The notes: a model not told the origin generated them from the letters alone. A stretch of 64,000 nt of DNA from Pezizomycotina sp. ARF18 (GCA_002224055.1 AZLU01000083.1:1-64000), one strand, 5' to 3'; shown: positions 33,300 to 45,299, counted from the first letter of the stretch. Numbers and translations: made by a program.

Positions 33300-35455
33300 T
33301 AGAAGAAAACGAAAAAACTCTGGAAAGCAAAAAAAAAAAAGAAGAAAAAAAGGAGTGTGGTTTGATAGTCCCAGGAGTCTATCAATGAAAATGAAAGAGA
33401 GTGAGATATCTGCTGAAGGGCGAGAGAAAACAAAGCCCTGCGGGCCTGGAAGTAGTGGTTTATATAATATTTTAATATAGTCCGGTAAGCGGACGGAATG
33501 ACCGAGCGCCTTCTACACATCTGTGGGCTCTTCGAATCATCGGATACATACGCATTTTCAATTTCGTTCTAGACGCCACTACTTACAGCCCACAGCCCCG
33601 AGGACAAGGAAACCGGGCGATAATCGCTCATTTCGGTAAATGCAATCCCCCCTATTTTCGGATTTCCGGCCAAACGAGTTGGAAAAAAAAACTCTCAGGG
33701 CGCAGGATTGATTCAATATTGCAGCTAAATTGAGATTTGCCATGTGGCTGCCAAACCTTATGATCGAATTCTGAGTTTTCCTTGTTATTGACAGTGCAAA
33801 TGGCAGACTATCGATCAAGGCTATTTTATATATATGCGGTCTGGATTGTAATAACCCACTTCTGCGTCCTGGAAATTAAAATTACATGGGCGAGCGAAAG
33901 ATAGATCGGGGCTTCGATCCGTAAGCCAATAGAATTTTGCGTATATTAAACCGCCTCTGACACGCGAAATCGTTAGTCGCATCCGAGGCAATGCCGACTA
34001 ACCGGAGACGGAGAGGATTCCCAAATTATAACCCCGGCTAAGGGTTTGTAGGCTCAAAGAGTCTAGGCCAAGGGATATCTGAAAAGCCCCTAGTGTTTGC
34101 CTCTGAGAAAGGAGACGTTGCCTGAAAGCGAGCTTTAGGAATTACGATCACAAAGAGAGAAGAAAGAATATGATTGAGTCTTAAATTGTCCCGGACATTG
34201 AAGTGTCTGTAAGTTGAATTAAACAAAAGTATAGCAAAGTATCGATCTTTTTAGTCAATTGCACTAGGTATCACAGGCCTAGTTGTAATTATAGCAGATC
34301 ATCAATAGTCAAATTACTGATCATATTAGAGTTTGCTTCACAGTTTTTTACCCACGAATCCACGACTAGCGCTTGCAGTTAATAAGGAAATCCTTCCTTC
34401 TAAGCCTACATATCTTGCCTCAGGAAAATAGAGATTATCACAGTGAACACAGTCGCGGCCACTTATATTATTGATTATGAGTACTTGGTTTCTAAAGACT
34501 ATCAACTGCTTCTGGCGATGACACCAATATCTCCAGCCAAGTCTGAGGTTCATAGTCACTTATCCAGAGACTACCGTGCATGGTATAGCGGGTGGAGACT
34601 CTATTACGGTCGCTGTGGCAAGGATACTGCTTAATTGGGATGCCCCTCACTTTGCCAGATTAGAGGATATTATAACCATCCCTTCAGCCAGAATTCTTAA
34701 ACTGTATAACATTTATTCTCAGTCAAGTTTCGACCGTCCATATACAAATCTCTATAAGCCTGTGTATCTCTAAACTCTAAACAACTACGCGCTATCCGTT
34801 AGTATGTTTTTAAGAAGGCGCGACAACTACAACCGAATACGAACTTTGACAAACAGAAATACAAGCTAGCTAACGATCGCCCACCCTGTAATATGCGTTA
34901 AAGAATCCGAATCGAAGTTCAAAATAGCCCTCATCCCGTTTTCAACGTTCAATGACCTCAAGAACTTACTCTTGGTATTTTCTCTGGAATTACTATTATG
35001 GAGTGACCGTCGTTCTCCATATCCGGGTTAAGCTACCGCCCGTTAGGGCACAGCGGCAGATGACACATATCAATGCACTTAAGGATGAGGGTTTTCTTAA
35101 GAGAGACATTGGTTAGCGGAGCGTGACGGCATTAATTGCAACTTTTCTTTTTTTCAATGTATAAATACAACGCTGGAATGAATTGAGCATCTTAGTTGAT
35201 CGTGAAGACTTATACTCTTGAAAACTGGATGCATCTGCGAAGCGCTATGGAAGTCTAGATTGTAATCTGCTAACATTCTCGGCAATTCTACTACTATATT
35301 CAAACTTCCCCTCTGTTCGCCTTTCGTCGTGCTTTTTTTTTTTGCTTTGTATACTTTAGAATATCGCAAGTTTTAAGTTAAAATAAAATAAAATAAAATA
35401 AAATAAAATAAAATAAATAAAATAAAATAAAATAAAATATAAAATTAACTAAGGG
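33300..35455. other. No recognisable gene; AAAAT microsatellite at the right end
   Basis: About 2.1 kb with only short frames. An (AAAAT)n array occupies about 35384-35440. Confidence 0.45.
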
Positions 35456-35459
35456 CCTC

Positions 35460-36136
35460 GTGAAAATTGCGGATTTATCACCAGGCACAGCTCATAATGT
35501 TGCCAAACAAACATTTATCAACTATCAGCAACTATCACAAGCTTTGAAGTCCAATCCCGCGACGGCTTACCTCGACCGTCTCCCGCTAGAGCTCCTCGTC
35601 GAAATCTTCTCAGACTTGGACTATATAACTCTCAAATACCCACATCCGAAGACATACTGTCTCTTCAACACCTCATTCTTTCTACCGCCTATGACCCGCT
35701 AGCGGAAAAAACACTGCGTTCGTGCATTCCCACGAAAACCGTCTCACGAAGTCTCAATCAGACTTACTACCCCGAGCTCCACCCTTGCATCACTAAGCTG
35801 ACCATCTACTCCATCTTACGACCTAGAGTTGGAACACCGAAGCCGCTCGAACTCGACAGCATCGGCATGAGACTAGGGGTTTTCACGCCGTTATCAGCGA
35901 CTCCGCTTGCAGGCAAGGACGCGCTGCTCCCTAGGGTACTAATGGTGGAATTCTTCGCGGCGAAGAAGCATACTAGACCGTTCGAGTACTGCCTCGGGTC
36001 GGAAACGGAAGGTATCACTGTGATGGAGTTTGTCCAGGCTATTATTAGTAACCAGCACGGGTGGAATTCTAAGCGTAATGATAATGGTCTTGCACGTTCG
36101 ACGACAACTGTGGTGATGATGGATGACTGCATGTGA
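35460..36136 (+). pseudogene. F-box protein of a different lineage, one frame change
   Basis: An F-box-like start reads YLDRLPLELLVEIFSDLDYI near 35565-35625. After one frame change near 35630 the reading is open to 36136: SEDILSLQHLILS, LAEKTLRSCIP, YYPELHPCITKLTIY, VFTPLSATPLAG, VLMVEFFAAKKHTRPF, TVMEFVQAIISNQHGW. It has no cysteine pairs and no GNVF hinge, so it is not an FCP copy. It fits the large class of fungal F-box proteins with variable C-terminal substrate domains. The frame change could be a short unrecognised intron, but no good splice sites were seen. Confidence 0.5.
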
Positions 36137-36139
36137 TGT

Positions 36140-37100
36140 GAGATGAGGGTGGTGGGAAAAAATTTCTGCCTGGAACCTGAAGCGTTTTCAACGAGCGTAT
36201 CTTTGGGCAGGGGGCATGAGAAAGTTGCGCGCTTGGAAGGTAATATTGATCGATTGTAACTAAGCTTTTCGCAGCAATGAGATCATGTACACGAGAGCGG
36301 TTAAAATGATACATATCCGGTCTGTCTCTTTTCTAATATCGCATTCGGGTTATAATAGACATATAACATGACTTTGCGTTAACATCGTTTAGTAATCTTA
36401 AACTTAATGTCTACAAGCCACGGTTATCGGATCTGGTGTTAATGAGCCCGTCTGATTCCCTCTAAACTTGATACGCGTTTGTTCACTGCCTTCCGATGGA
36501 ATCGCGCTATAAGCGAATACGATAGAGGATAGACGAGGACTAAGGTCGTAAACTCGCGTAAGCTCCTATCATAAGCTAGAGAGTTCTGGATTCTTTTATG
36601 TACTGAGCTAGTGGCGCTTTGCAGCCAGCCCGTGCCAATTTTGGACTGCATTGCTGCTGCTGCTACTACCCTTGCTGATTGCGGCTCGATTTTGCGCTGT
36701 GCTAGCCACTCACAGTATATGCGACGGAATTATACCGCGAAAGAAAAGAAACTTCCCAAGGGTGCATAAGCACTTAAGCCTACTCTTTCCCTCTTGCGTT
36801 CGTTGCTTGCTCCATGAATAAACAAATATTCGAGAATAGCATATATTCCAGGCCGTAGTAGAATGTTTATCCTTCATTGTCAATCTCGTAGCAACCGGAA
36901 CCTCCTGGTATTAAATCAAGTCATTTTTAATTCTTTTGTTCCGCTTCTGTTTAAGGAAAGTAAACAAGGAAATCTCCACAGAAGCAAACTCCCTCTCATT
37001 CACCACTTGGACATCAACAAACTATATAGTTCCAAACCGCGAGATATTTGGATCAGACTCTCGACCCGATACCCAAGCTATGTCCGATATTCTGCTAAAC
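36140..37100. other. No recognisable gene
   Basis: A small CTG/GCT-rich patch lies at about 36652-36670. Otherwise nothing was recognised before the FCP-16 start. Confidence 0.4.
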
Positions 37101-37103
37101 TCG

Positions 37104-37800
37104 ATGGTTATCTCGTCGATCGAAACCCTCCCGTTGGAAATCATATACGAAATCATGTCAGCGATCGATTCCCAGTGGACCGAGATTGCTTCAGACTGAC
37201 GTGCCGCGCTTTCAAATCGCTCACTGGCATGAAACCGAGCGCTCGACGGTGGTATATTAAAGGAAGTAACGGCCCGTTCTATACGGATAGAGTAGACGGC
37301 GGGAGATGGAAGCAGGATCGTAAGGCTAGGAGGACTTACTCTCCCGCCTCTTCACGCCGGGGAATATCTATCACGACTCTGAAGCCTCTCTCTGCGTTCG
37401 ATGCGGGTACATTCCGCCCCTGGACTACTTCCCGATCCCCTCCATGCGGTTCGACGACACGCGGATCTGCCGCGGCTGCATTCGTCAGGTGCTAACGGAC
37501 TCGATGGCGGCGGACACAAGATGACTTATGGCCTCAACGTCATTTGTGGAAGTGTAATACGACTGAATGTAATATGAAGGCAACGAAATGGAGATGCGCG
37601 CGCACGGAGGAGATGCAAACGAGAGGTACTACAGCTGGTGCTACGAAAATATGGGAGGACGGGAGCGTGACCAATTCGTCCGCCCAATAATTCAACTTCG
37701 TCAGGATTACCGTCACTTATGCGCAATGTATGCGTAAGACTTCTGTATACGCCCGTGGATACCATGGGCCCCATGAAGGAAACGCAAACATTAGAGAAAG
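37104..37800 (+). pseudogene. FCP-16: F-box/Cys-rich family copy, frame-broken
   Basis: ATG at 37104 gives MVISSIETLPLEIIYEIMSA, and in the next frame VDRDCFRLTCRAFKSLTG. The hinge and first pair read FTPGNIYHDSEASLCVRCGY, then DYFPIPSMRFDDTRICRGCI (second pair), in one frame at about 37345-37490. Downstream CNTTECNMKATKW could be a decayed third pair. No terminal CxxCH signature or tail exons. An open frame continues upstream of 37104 to 36936 but lacks family similarity. Confidence 0.6.
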
Positions 37801-37913
37801 GCTGAATCAATTAAATTTAAACGTGATGAGCGCCTGGGAATAATAATGCAGTTGCATGTGTTAAAAATCTAAATTCATGGAACCTTTGCTCCGGATTATG
37901 GCAAATCTTATAA

Positions 37914-38832
37914 TCATGAAACTTCAGCACGCCTCGTGCGTTCCTCCCCGCGGTCTTCATCCTTCGGATCATACTCGTCGTAAAAGTACAGCTGATGCAT
38001 TGACTTGCCGTAATACTCAGACTCCTCAGTTATCTCATGAGGCGGTTCCATGGGATCCGGTCGTCCGTCAAGCTCGACTACAACGTATCGTAAAAGTTCG
38101 ATTAGTCGTACCTTCTCTAGACCATTAAGTCGGAAAAAAATAAAAAATAAAAAAATAAAAAAAACTACACCTTCGTTTCCCAATAAACACCATTTACACG
38201 TACAACCCGCTTCGACTGCCAGTGCTCCACGACCGGCCGCCTATAAAAGTGAAACATATGCTGCAGCGGAAAGCCTTCCGGCCAACCTGGGCACTTATCA
38301 TTCCTGCATACGTCCATGTGGCACCTATAGCAGAACCTCCACAAGCGGGCTGATTAGGCGTATGGATCGTCTCGTGTCTGTACATCTGCCCCCCATATCC
38401 TTCCTCCTCACTGATATCGTAACCTTTCAAGCCGCATCTCGCACACGTGTAATTGACCAATCCTCTGTGGGTATGTTTCTGTCTTTACTCAAACCCCAGA
38501 GGACGAGGTGGGATACGCAGTTCTCGCACACGCGGAAATCATTTACGCGTAGCGTTTCCATGGGGAACTTGTTCTTCGGTCGCACGCGCGAGCACGTGCC
38601 GCAGATTACCACGTCATGGCCGTGGAAGAGTTTCCCGGGGAGAAAAGGAGGCGGAGAAGTCGTTATGGTCTTTGTGGCCGTGGGAGAAGCGGTCGAAGAG
38701 TCTTCAGGGTGTATTTGGGGTCGAGTCGGGCCTTGAAAGAACGGCAGACGATACGAAGCGAGTGATGATCTGCATTGGTGACGTGGTTAACTATGAGATC
38801 GAAAATCTCGCCGGGACGTCTTTGAGGGACAT
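37914..38832 (-). pseudogene. FCP-17: F-box/Cys-rich family copy with acidic C-terminal exon
   Basis: Minus ATG at 38832 gives MSLKDVPA. After a shift comes EIFDLIVNHVTNADHHSLRI and VCRSFKARL. LPGKLFHGHDVVICGTCSRV and FPMETLRVNDFRVCENCVS are one clean frame (38640-38520). YTCARCGLKG with MYRHETIH follows (third pair plus His). Then, one frame over, FCYRCHMDVCRNDKCPGWPE and GFPLQHMFHF (about 38310-38240) form a perfect terminal signature. A final frame ending at 37914 is acidic (EPPHEITEESEYYGKSM, YDEYDPKDEDRGEE), equivalent to the acidic exon of FCP-26. No PIP motif follows. At least three frame changes. Confidence 0.7.
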
Positions 38833-39243
38833 CGCTTTATAATTGCAGGACACAAGCAGGTTGTGAGCAGAAAGAAAACGGATCAAGGGGCATGAGCGAC
38901 TTAAATTATCTTAGATCACGATTGACAATCCCAGCCGTCGTGCGGCTGAGGATGTTGTCAAGGTGGCTGATACCCTAGCGGCGGTGTTATTTCGGCTTCG
39001 CGTGGCGTTCAAATTCACTAGATTATCTACAGGAAAATCATATACTTCTTCGATGACTAAGATCGATAAAACACGATAGTCTCAAATCTAGTGTCTCAAA
39101 CTTCAATTGACGACATTAAATACAAGCTGGTTAAAACAGGAAAAGCAAAAGTCTTCATGCTTGGAGACCCTATCTCTTTTAAAAGGCAAGGCGAACTCAC
39201 TTGACCGAGTTCTAAGCCTGGGCATTCAGCGCAAGCTGCGTGA

Positions 39244-39767
39244 TCAGGCCTGAGCATCTTGCTGCGGTTGCTGCGGTGCCTTCTCTGGCTGGAACTGGAC
39301 GTTTGCCTGCTTCGGCTTGCCGAGGTTGAACGGCCAGTGGAAAGTACCAGCGCTCCCGCGGATTTTCGGCTGAACGTTGTCGCAGACATCGTTACCCTGT
39401 TGGCGCTTACATTTGCTGCAGGCCTGCTTGACGATGAGGTATTCACCGTTGCACATGTACAGATACTGAGATGGGTCAAGGCTGACGGCGGAGCCCGGAC
39501 CGACGTTACTCACGACGGCACCGTTAGAGGTGCCTGGCTGATGTAGGTGTTTACGGCGCCGGGTGCGTCTTCTTAACAGCATGATTGTCGTTGTTGTCCA
39601 CTGAAATTTACAGAAACCTCAGCATTTTTTTTTTCCTTTGGGGCGATAAGCAGGGATGGGAGGAGGACTTACAGCTCTCATAGCAGTACTGGAAGTTATT
39701 CTGCACCAAGCCAATACTACATTGGGCCGGCGACAGCGGCCAGAAGCGTAACGCTGGAGGATCGCAT
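39244..39767 (-). CDS. Small secreted cysteine-containing protein, two exons, frame uncertain
   Basis: Minus ATG at 39767 opens MRSSSVTLLAAVAG, a short signal peptide. One frame over is CSIGLVQNNFQYCYESC, running to a GTAAGT donor (exon ends 39674). The acceptor CAG precedes 39600. The last exon reads GTSNGAVVSNVGPGSAVSL, QYLYMCNGEYLIVKQACSKC, QGNDVCDNVQPK, and a Gln/Pro-rich end at 39244. Cysteine spacing and the leader suggest an extracellular protein of about 140 residues. The N-terminal frame does not join cleanly as read. Function unknown; an effector-like or wall role is a guess. Confidence 0.45.
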
Positions 39768-39819
39768 ATTTTCTGATTTCTGTCCTTGACCTATGATATT
39801 TGGTAATCATGAATGGAGA

Positions 39820-40945
39820 TCTTGTATCAACTTACACAGAACAAGGATAGAGAATATGTCTCAAAGTGGTGCTTGCTGACGATCGTTAATCAGATAATGC
39901 TATGTGGCATTAATATAACGAGTAGAAGGCTCGGGAAACATACATTTATAAAGTACATATTCGAACAGTGTGATGTTCCAGATTGTGGTATAACCTCTAT
40001 CCACGAGCTTAAAATGCGGACCCTTACGACTTCTTACACGCGACCTCGACTCTCGAGACATTCTAGAACAAAAATCTTATTCCAACGTCATCAAAAATTA
40101 AGTGTAACTTTTAAGCTTCAGAAAGTTTTATCTGGGCTTTGGGGAACTTTAGTATTGAAATTGTCGTGCAATGTTCTAGAATGCCGCGCGATACAATTTT
40201 AGGGTTCATGCCCAAGTTTGAGATTGAAGCGTAGACTAATGAAGACGCGCAGACGACTGCTAGATTATATGTCCTAGAATAGGGGCCAAGATGATGTAGC
40301 TTAGGCTTGTACCTAAGTCAATAGGACCCTTATTCAATGAGGTGACAGACTCTTGCGACTTGCACGACGCGCAACTAATGCGAAGAAATTTGTATTCTAG
40401 TTGGTTTTGTGAAGTCACTTGTCCTACTTCCTCAATCGGCATTTTCACAATTTTAATCATCCCTGAAGTAGTAATTGAGCTTCCAGACGCTTAGAGAAAC
40501 CTTCTTGCAGTATTCCCGACAGGCTCCACTTGTCAGCCCTTTGAAGCCTTCGCGGTTTATAGATATCGTAGCGTGCGTGATTTAGCCATTCATTGGCCGT
40601 CCAGCTTCTGCAGCCATAGGTTCCAAATATTGTATTGGCCCTAATCACATCTCGCAAAAAGTAACGAGGCGACGAATAATAGTTGACTCGGCCCTAGTTA
40701 CTCGATATGAACACTACTCGGCACAAGGAAATATGAGCTTACGAACTGGTACGTGTCCAAAAATCCGGGCTAAATTCGCGAGCATATACTACTAGAGAAG
40801 CGGAAGCTCAAGATCTCAACAAGGATCCCTCAGTATCGCTTCTGATCAACTGGGAAGGAACGACGGCAGAGACAAACGACAGTTAAAATTCGTCAAGGTG
40901 CGACGGCTGTGACCGGTAGACCGGTGTGCTGGCTCGAATATGCCG
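39820..40945. other. No recognisable gene
   Basis: Several 60-130-codon frames without diagnostic motifs. Confidence 0.4.
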
Positions 40946-40948
40946 TCG

Positions 40949-41296
40949 CTAATCCCTGGACGGTCGCACAGAGTCATGTCTCAGCGCACATGTCAGACAG
41001 CTGATCGAGTGGATTCGATACCGCTTGTGCCGCAAAAGGCTTCCCTTTACGTATTCGTACAGCGGGCCGGAAACCGTGACGATGCAAGAACGGGGAGTAT
41101 TTTGGGTTCCGCTGCGACGCTGAGGCCGATATTTTATTACCCTCGGAACTATTGCGGCTGCACCGGATAATCGTAACGTCATGCCCTCGTGTAAATTTGA
41201 AGTGTTACTCTCCAAACATCCGTTCCAGTCCGGCTCTGAACAGTATAGAAGCATGTTAATAGTTAATTTCATCGATGTTTGATAATTCCAGAACAA
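40949..41296 (-). CDS. Unrecognised small protein
   Basis: A 115-codon minus frame. An internal start (about 41272) gives MKLTINMLLYCSEPDWNGC, LESNTSNLHEGMTLRLSG, then a basic region ending RIHSISCLTCALRHD. The Cys and Trp-Asn-Gly pattern is vaguely reminiscent of small crystallin-fold secreted proteins, but a signal peptide is weak and the family cannot be assigned. Confidence 0.25.
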   Translation of the reverse strand: MFWNYQTSMKLTINMLLYCSEPDWNGCLESNTSNLHEGMTLRLSGAAAIVPRVIKYRPQRRSGTQNTPRSCIVTVSGPLYEYVKGSLLRHKRYRIHSISCLTCALRHDSVRPSRD

Positions 41297-41874
41297 GTTA
41301 AAGTCGATCTGTGACCGTGACGCAACATCAAAAAGAAAAGCGGACTAAGTTTGATATTTGAGGCATCAACGACAACGACGTTAATGGCCCCACCGTTGTA
41401 AAATGAAAATATGCCTTCTTGGTTAAGAAGTAATCTGCGAGTAAGAGCGATTTTTTCTTCGAGAATCTCCAGATTACCGGAGATACGCGCTGGATCTGTC
41501 TAATACGTGAGGCGTATCGCAAATCGGATGTCCTGTTCTAGAACTATTGCGAGTTTTGGGCTCTTCATGCCGTGCCCCGTTTTTTTATGCATAGACTCAT
41601 GCTGCCAAAAAAGGATCCGAGAACGAATTCAATCCCTAGATTTTCGCCTTGAACGATTTATTCACAATTTAACGCAACGTCATGCGCTTAAGGAGAGGGG
41701 AACGGACGAATGGCGCACGTCTCTTTTCCTTTTTTCACTGCGTCAAATAGGCGAATTTTTATTAGTGCGCACAATGGCATCACTCGGTATTACCTGTGGT
41801 TCCTGGGAGGGAAATAAAAAAATTAAAACGGGCTAATTTTAAAATGTCCGAGATGAAAATACGAGACAATTGAT

Positions 41875-41961
41875 ACGAGCTCTGCGAAAACGAATACTAA
41901 CCACTGGCAGCATACCTCGGGATCTAATGTCTGACGCCTTACGCCACTCGGCTACTGGTTA
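41875..41961 (-). ncRNA. tRNA-like sequence (Leu/Ser-type D arm), probably degenerate
   Basis: The minus strand reads TAACCAGTAGCCGAGTGGCG then TAAGGCG, giving a canonical polymerase III A box (TAGCCGAGTGG) and a D arm as in type II (Leu/Ser) tRNAs. The anticodon stem and the B box (GTATTCGTTTTC) do not fit a functional tRNA well. It is likely a tRNA pseudogene or the head of a tRNA-derived element. Confidence 0.3.
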
Positions 41962-42240
41962 TTTAAGAATAGTGGCAAAGAAGGACAGTATTTATATCAA
42001 CTAGGGTCTCTAGAACGGTCTTTTTTTAATTTATTTGGTAGAAGATTCCACCGAAATATCATCATTTTGTTATTGCAATATCTCAGTCCTCACTCTCTTT
42101 AGGAACAATGGCAAATAACAGTAATACCTCTTACATTCAAGCTTGTAGTCTGTCATTCATTCCTTAATTCTCGTCTTCAATCTTTGCTTTTCAGCGTTAA
42201 ATCTTTTCGTCTTGCGCTTGCTCTCTTTCTTCCGAGCTTT
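41962..42240. other. Upstream region of FCP-18
   Basis: AT-rich with pyrimidine-rich tracts near 42190-42240 just before the ATG. Nothing else. Confidence 0.3.
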
Positions 42241-42244
42241 GCAA

Positions 42245-42801
42245 ATGTCGCTCTCACTGATCCCGGTCGAGATCTTCAACGTTATCGTCTCATTCCTCGA
42301 CCATGCCGACAGGGAAAGCCTTCGCGTAAGCTGCTCCTCATTTCGAGCCCTTATCCCGAGAACCTTAGCTCCGGGTAAAATGTACATCCCCTACAGCGCA
42401 ATTAGCCAGCAACAAGCGGACTTCGCCAAACGTCTTTTCACCCCCGGCACGTCTTCTACGACCTAGATAGGGCAATATGCGGGGTGTGCGTTCTCATATA
42501 CCCCCTCGAAAAATTTCTCTTCCAGGATTTACTCGTAAACGACCTCCAGATCTGCCGGAATTGCATGGCGTGGTCGCTGCTGGCGTCCGTTCCATCGGGA
42601 CAGAAGGCGTGTTTCAACGGTGTTGTTATGTATAATTGCAAGAGCTGCAAGAGGTGCTTGCAGGAGGAGTATATGCATATCCATGAGCAAGGGACGGAGC
42701 ATAGACTGTGTCAGAGCTGCCATATGAGGGTTTGCAGCAGCCGGTGCTGCACGGGTTGGCCCGAGGGGTTTATAGATCGTCATACGGAGCATTTTCGATA
42801 G
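42245..42801 (+). pseudogene. FCP-18: F-box/Cys-rich family copy with a single frame break
   Basis: ATG at 42245 gives MSLSLIPVEIFNVIVSFL, HADRESLRVSCSSFRALIP, and DFAKRLFTPG. One missing base in the GNVF hinge (near 42448) breaks the frame. The other side is open to 42801: VFYDLDRAICGVCVLIYP, KFLFQDLLVNDLQICRNC, VMYNCKSCKRCLQEEYMHIH, RLCQSCHMRVCSSRCCTGWP, then FIDRHTEHFR. It contains the whole family core in 186 residues, with two His in the HxH of the third segment. A stop immediately after HFR removes the last CxxC and any tail. Best single template for the GWP-type domain. Confidence 0.75.
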
Positions 42802-44435
42802 GAAAAGTACTGTTGATGTGCGTTCGGATCAGCCCTTTATCCATACACCAGGTCTCCGTTCAGGGCTTATTCTACTCAAGGCGATTACAGGTATAGATCA
42901 CGATAGCACAAGCGCAAGAGAAGATTTCATATGATTGATGGCAGCTTCGAATCGGGCACAAGCTTGCAGCTTCTGTTGGCAGGCAAAGAGGAACGGTTAT
43001 TCGGAAAGCAACGTCAGCAGGCCGGTGCTATTCCTTCGATTAAGGGGGTATGAGAACCATTAACGCAACAGAAGTTGACTCGGTCCGCAGTTTTGAAATG
43101 GGTATCCATGAAGATGAAGGTATTTTGGTTATTTTATGCGTTCTCATTATTCGTGCTTTTACGATAATTTTCCTTTAGATTTAGAAACAAATTAATGTTT
43201 AATAGAGAGCTCGTATATGAAATTCCTATCCAGGTATAAGCTTGTGTATTGAAAACAATGAACATGGGCAATGTTCGTCTTATCCGGGCAACTTGACGCC
43301 AAATAAACAATGCTGGCACCAGTAAACCCGCTAGGAAATGCTGACATTCAAACCAACGCAGTGAACTTCTCTTTCAGTTGCATATTTTCCGCCATTCTCG
43401 CTGGCCCTGAAATAAAATATAGCCAAAAGCTTGGTAACCCATTAAGTAGTCTAAAAGTATCTAATGCTTTGGATCTTATTAGTAATCTCGGTAGAGCTCT
43501 GCATCCGCGATTTGAGCGTACCTTCACTGTCGTGATCACCTTCTTTGGAATTTGACATCCGGGTTACATTCTGACTCAGAGCTAGTAGTGCCCTATTGCT
43601 CCCATTCTACAACATCGTTAGCATCTTGTGCTTTCCCGGACAGAACAAAAGGAGATTTACCATCTCGACGGTCAAAGCAGTAGCCTACGCAATACCACAA
43701 CCGCCCGTCGAGATGTTTATGCTTCACACCTATTAATTCATAGCCTTTCGATTCGTCAGTCCGGACAGTTTCGAGCTCTTATATGAATTACACCCGAAAG
43801 TCTGTCCATATATTTAATTCGAATACATTGTAGCTAGTTCTAAAACCCAATCAATAAACCGCGCCGAAACAATGTGGTCGTATAGATGTCTAGCCTATAG
43901 GCCTACCACAACCTATTTTGAAACATAGATAAATGAATTGAAGAGATAATCATTGTTAACCTTTCTGTATCACAATCCGTAGAATCTCCTCATATACGCT
44001 GCAGCCTTGTTTGATAGTGTTCTTTGCCGAACGTTTCTATGTAATGTAGACAATATCAAATCAACAGACTAGAGAAGGGAGATATGAGATCGAGCTCATG
44101 TTCACGTTAACAATGCGAGTATCCTCGAGGAAGTGGATGCAGTTTAGTATGTGGTCAATAAAAAGGTCAGAAACTAACTTCTAAATTGCCAAGGGAAATG
44201 TTTTGAGGAGTTCACGCCTCATCTATTATCAAATATTTGTTTAATAATCTTTTTTTTTTGCCATTGCTTTGGTGACAAACTCCTATAGCAATTTGGCGTC
44301 TGCTATTTTCTTTAATTAAACTAGACTATCGCAACAAACAAAATTGCAAAATTTATTAAGCTTCAAGGAGGAAGAGCTTTTCCACGGGGCCTCTTATCGG
44401 AAACGGCCGGCTACCATCGACCAGACGTCTTCTAA
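42802..44435. other. Unassigned
   Basis: An 81-codon plus frame at 43310-43555 reads IFSAILAGPEIKYSQKLGNP and ALDLISNLGRALHPRFER. It looks protein-like, but I cannot name it. The rest is AT-rich without recognisable genes. Confidence 0.3.
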
Positions 44436-44437
44436 CG

Positions 44438-45299
44438 ATGTCACTCCAGGACCTTCCTTATGAGCTCCTTTTCATGATCCTTCCCAAGCTGGGGGAGCCC
44501 GGCAAGGAGTGTCTCATGCTTACTACCGCCGCTTCCGCGCCCTTATCCAACCATCTCTAGGCGTCGCGACTATAGACCTCAGGTCCACCGAACAAACCTT
44601 GAACAGGTTCATCTTCCTACAGCGGCTCGAGTCACCCGGCAACATCTTCCAAAACCGCGGCTTCTCGCTCTGCAGCCAATGCCTACGCTTCCGCCCTTCC
44701 CGTAGACCCAATCCTCTCGCTGCACATTGGGCGTAACAACGGCAAAGTGTGCGAATCGTGCATCGTCAACAAGCTTGCCTCCACGTTGAAAAGGGGAGAC
44801 TGCATCACGTACATGGGCAAGCGGTGGTACTGTTGTGGGGGCTGCGCGGAGATTCTGCCGGAGGATATCATGTGGTTGCACTGCAAACACTATAAACCCT
44901 CTGCCACCATCCTTTGTAAGGACTGTCACGAGCGCGAACGTTCGTTTATGCAGGACCACTAGCGTGCCTATGACCTTAGTAACTGCATGGGATGCAGACA
45001 GGCTAAGAATTTCGATCCGGATAATATGGAGACGCTCGTTCGCTGCGGGTGTTCGCGTTGTAACATCGACTGTAAGTCACTGCCTCTGGGTGAGATCCGA
45101 TTTTTTTCCTTCTTTTCTCTCTTTTCTTTTCCTATGTGATAAAATTAACAACATGAGCAACCAAGGCGAATTTCACTAGTACAATGGTTGCGTTCTGTGA
45201 CAGTGACTTGGATTTTACTACAGAACGCGCTCGAGTAGGCACGCAAAAGGATAGTCGATTTAGAGAGATATCGATTACTGTGCGCAGATAAGTGGGTGA
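44438..45299 (+). pseudogene. FCP-19: subfamily with VQPEDIMWxHC motif, two exons, frame-broken
   Basis: ATG at 44438 gives MSLQDLPYELLFMILPKL, then a shift to YYRRFRALIQPSL. TLNRFIFLQRLESPGNIFQN, GFSLCSQCLRFRP, then one frame over GKVCESCIVNKLAS, RWYCCGGCAEILPEDIMWLH, ATILCKDCHERE, stop, YDLSNCMGCRQAKNF, METLVRCGCSRCNID. The GTAAGT donor lies at 45072, right after the last pair. After the acceptor at 45165 the sequence (45166-45299) aligns with exon 2 of FCP-21, reading RDIDYCAQI in one frame. Same architecture as FCP-21, with several breaks. Confidence 0.65.

Noticed and set aside
37980-38010. HQLYFYDEY in the FCP-17 tail as a PIP box
   Set aside because: The aromatic pair and hydrophobic position are not spaced as in a PIP box; it lies inside an acidic tail.
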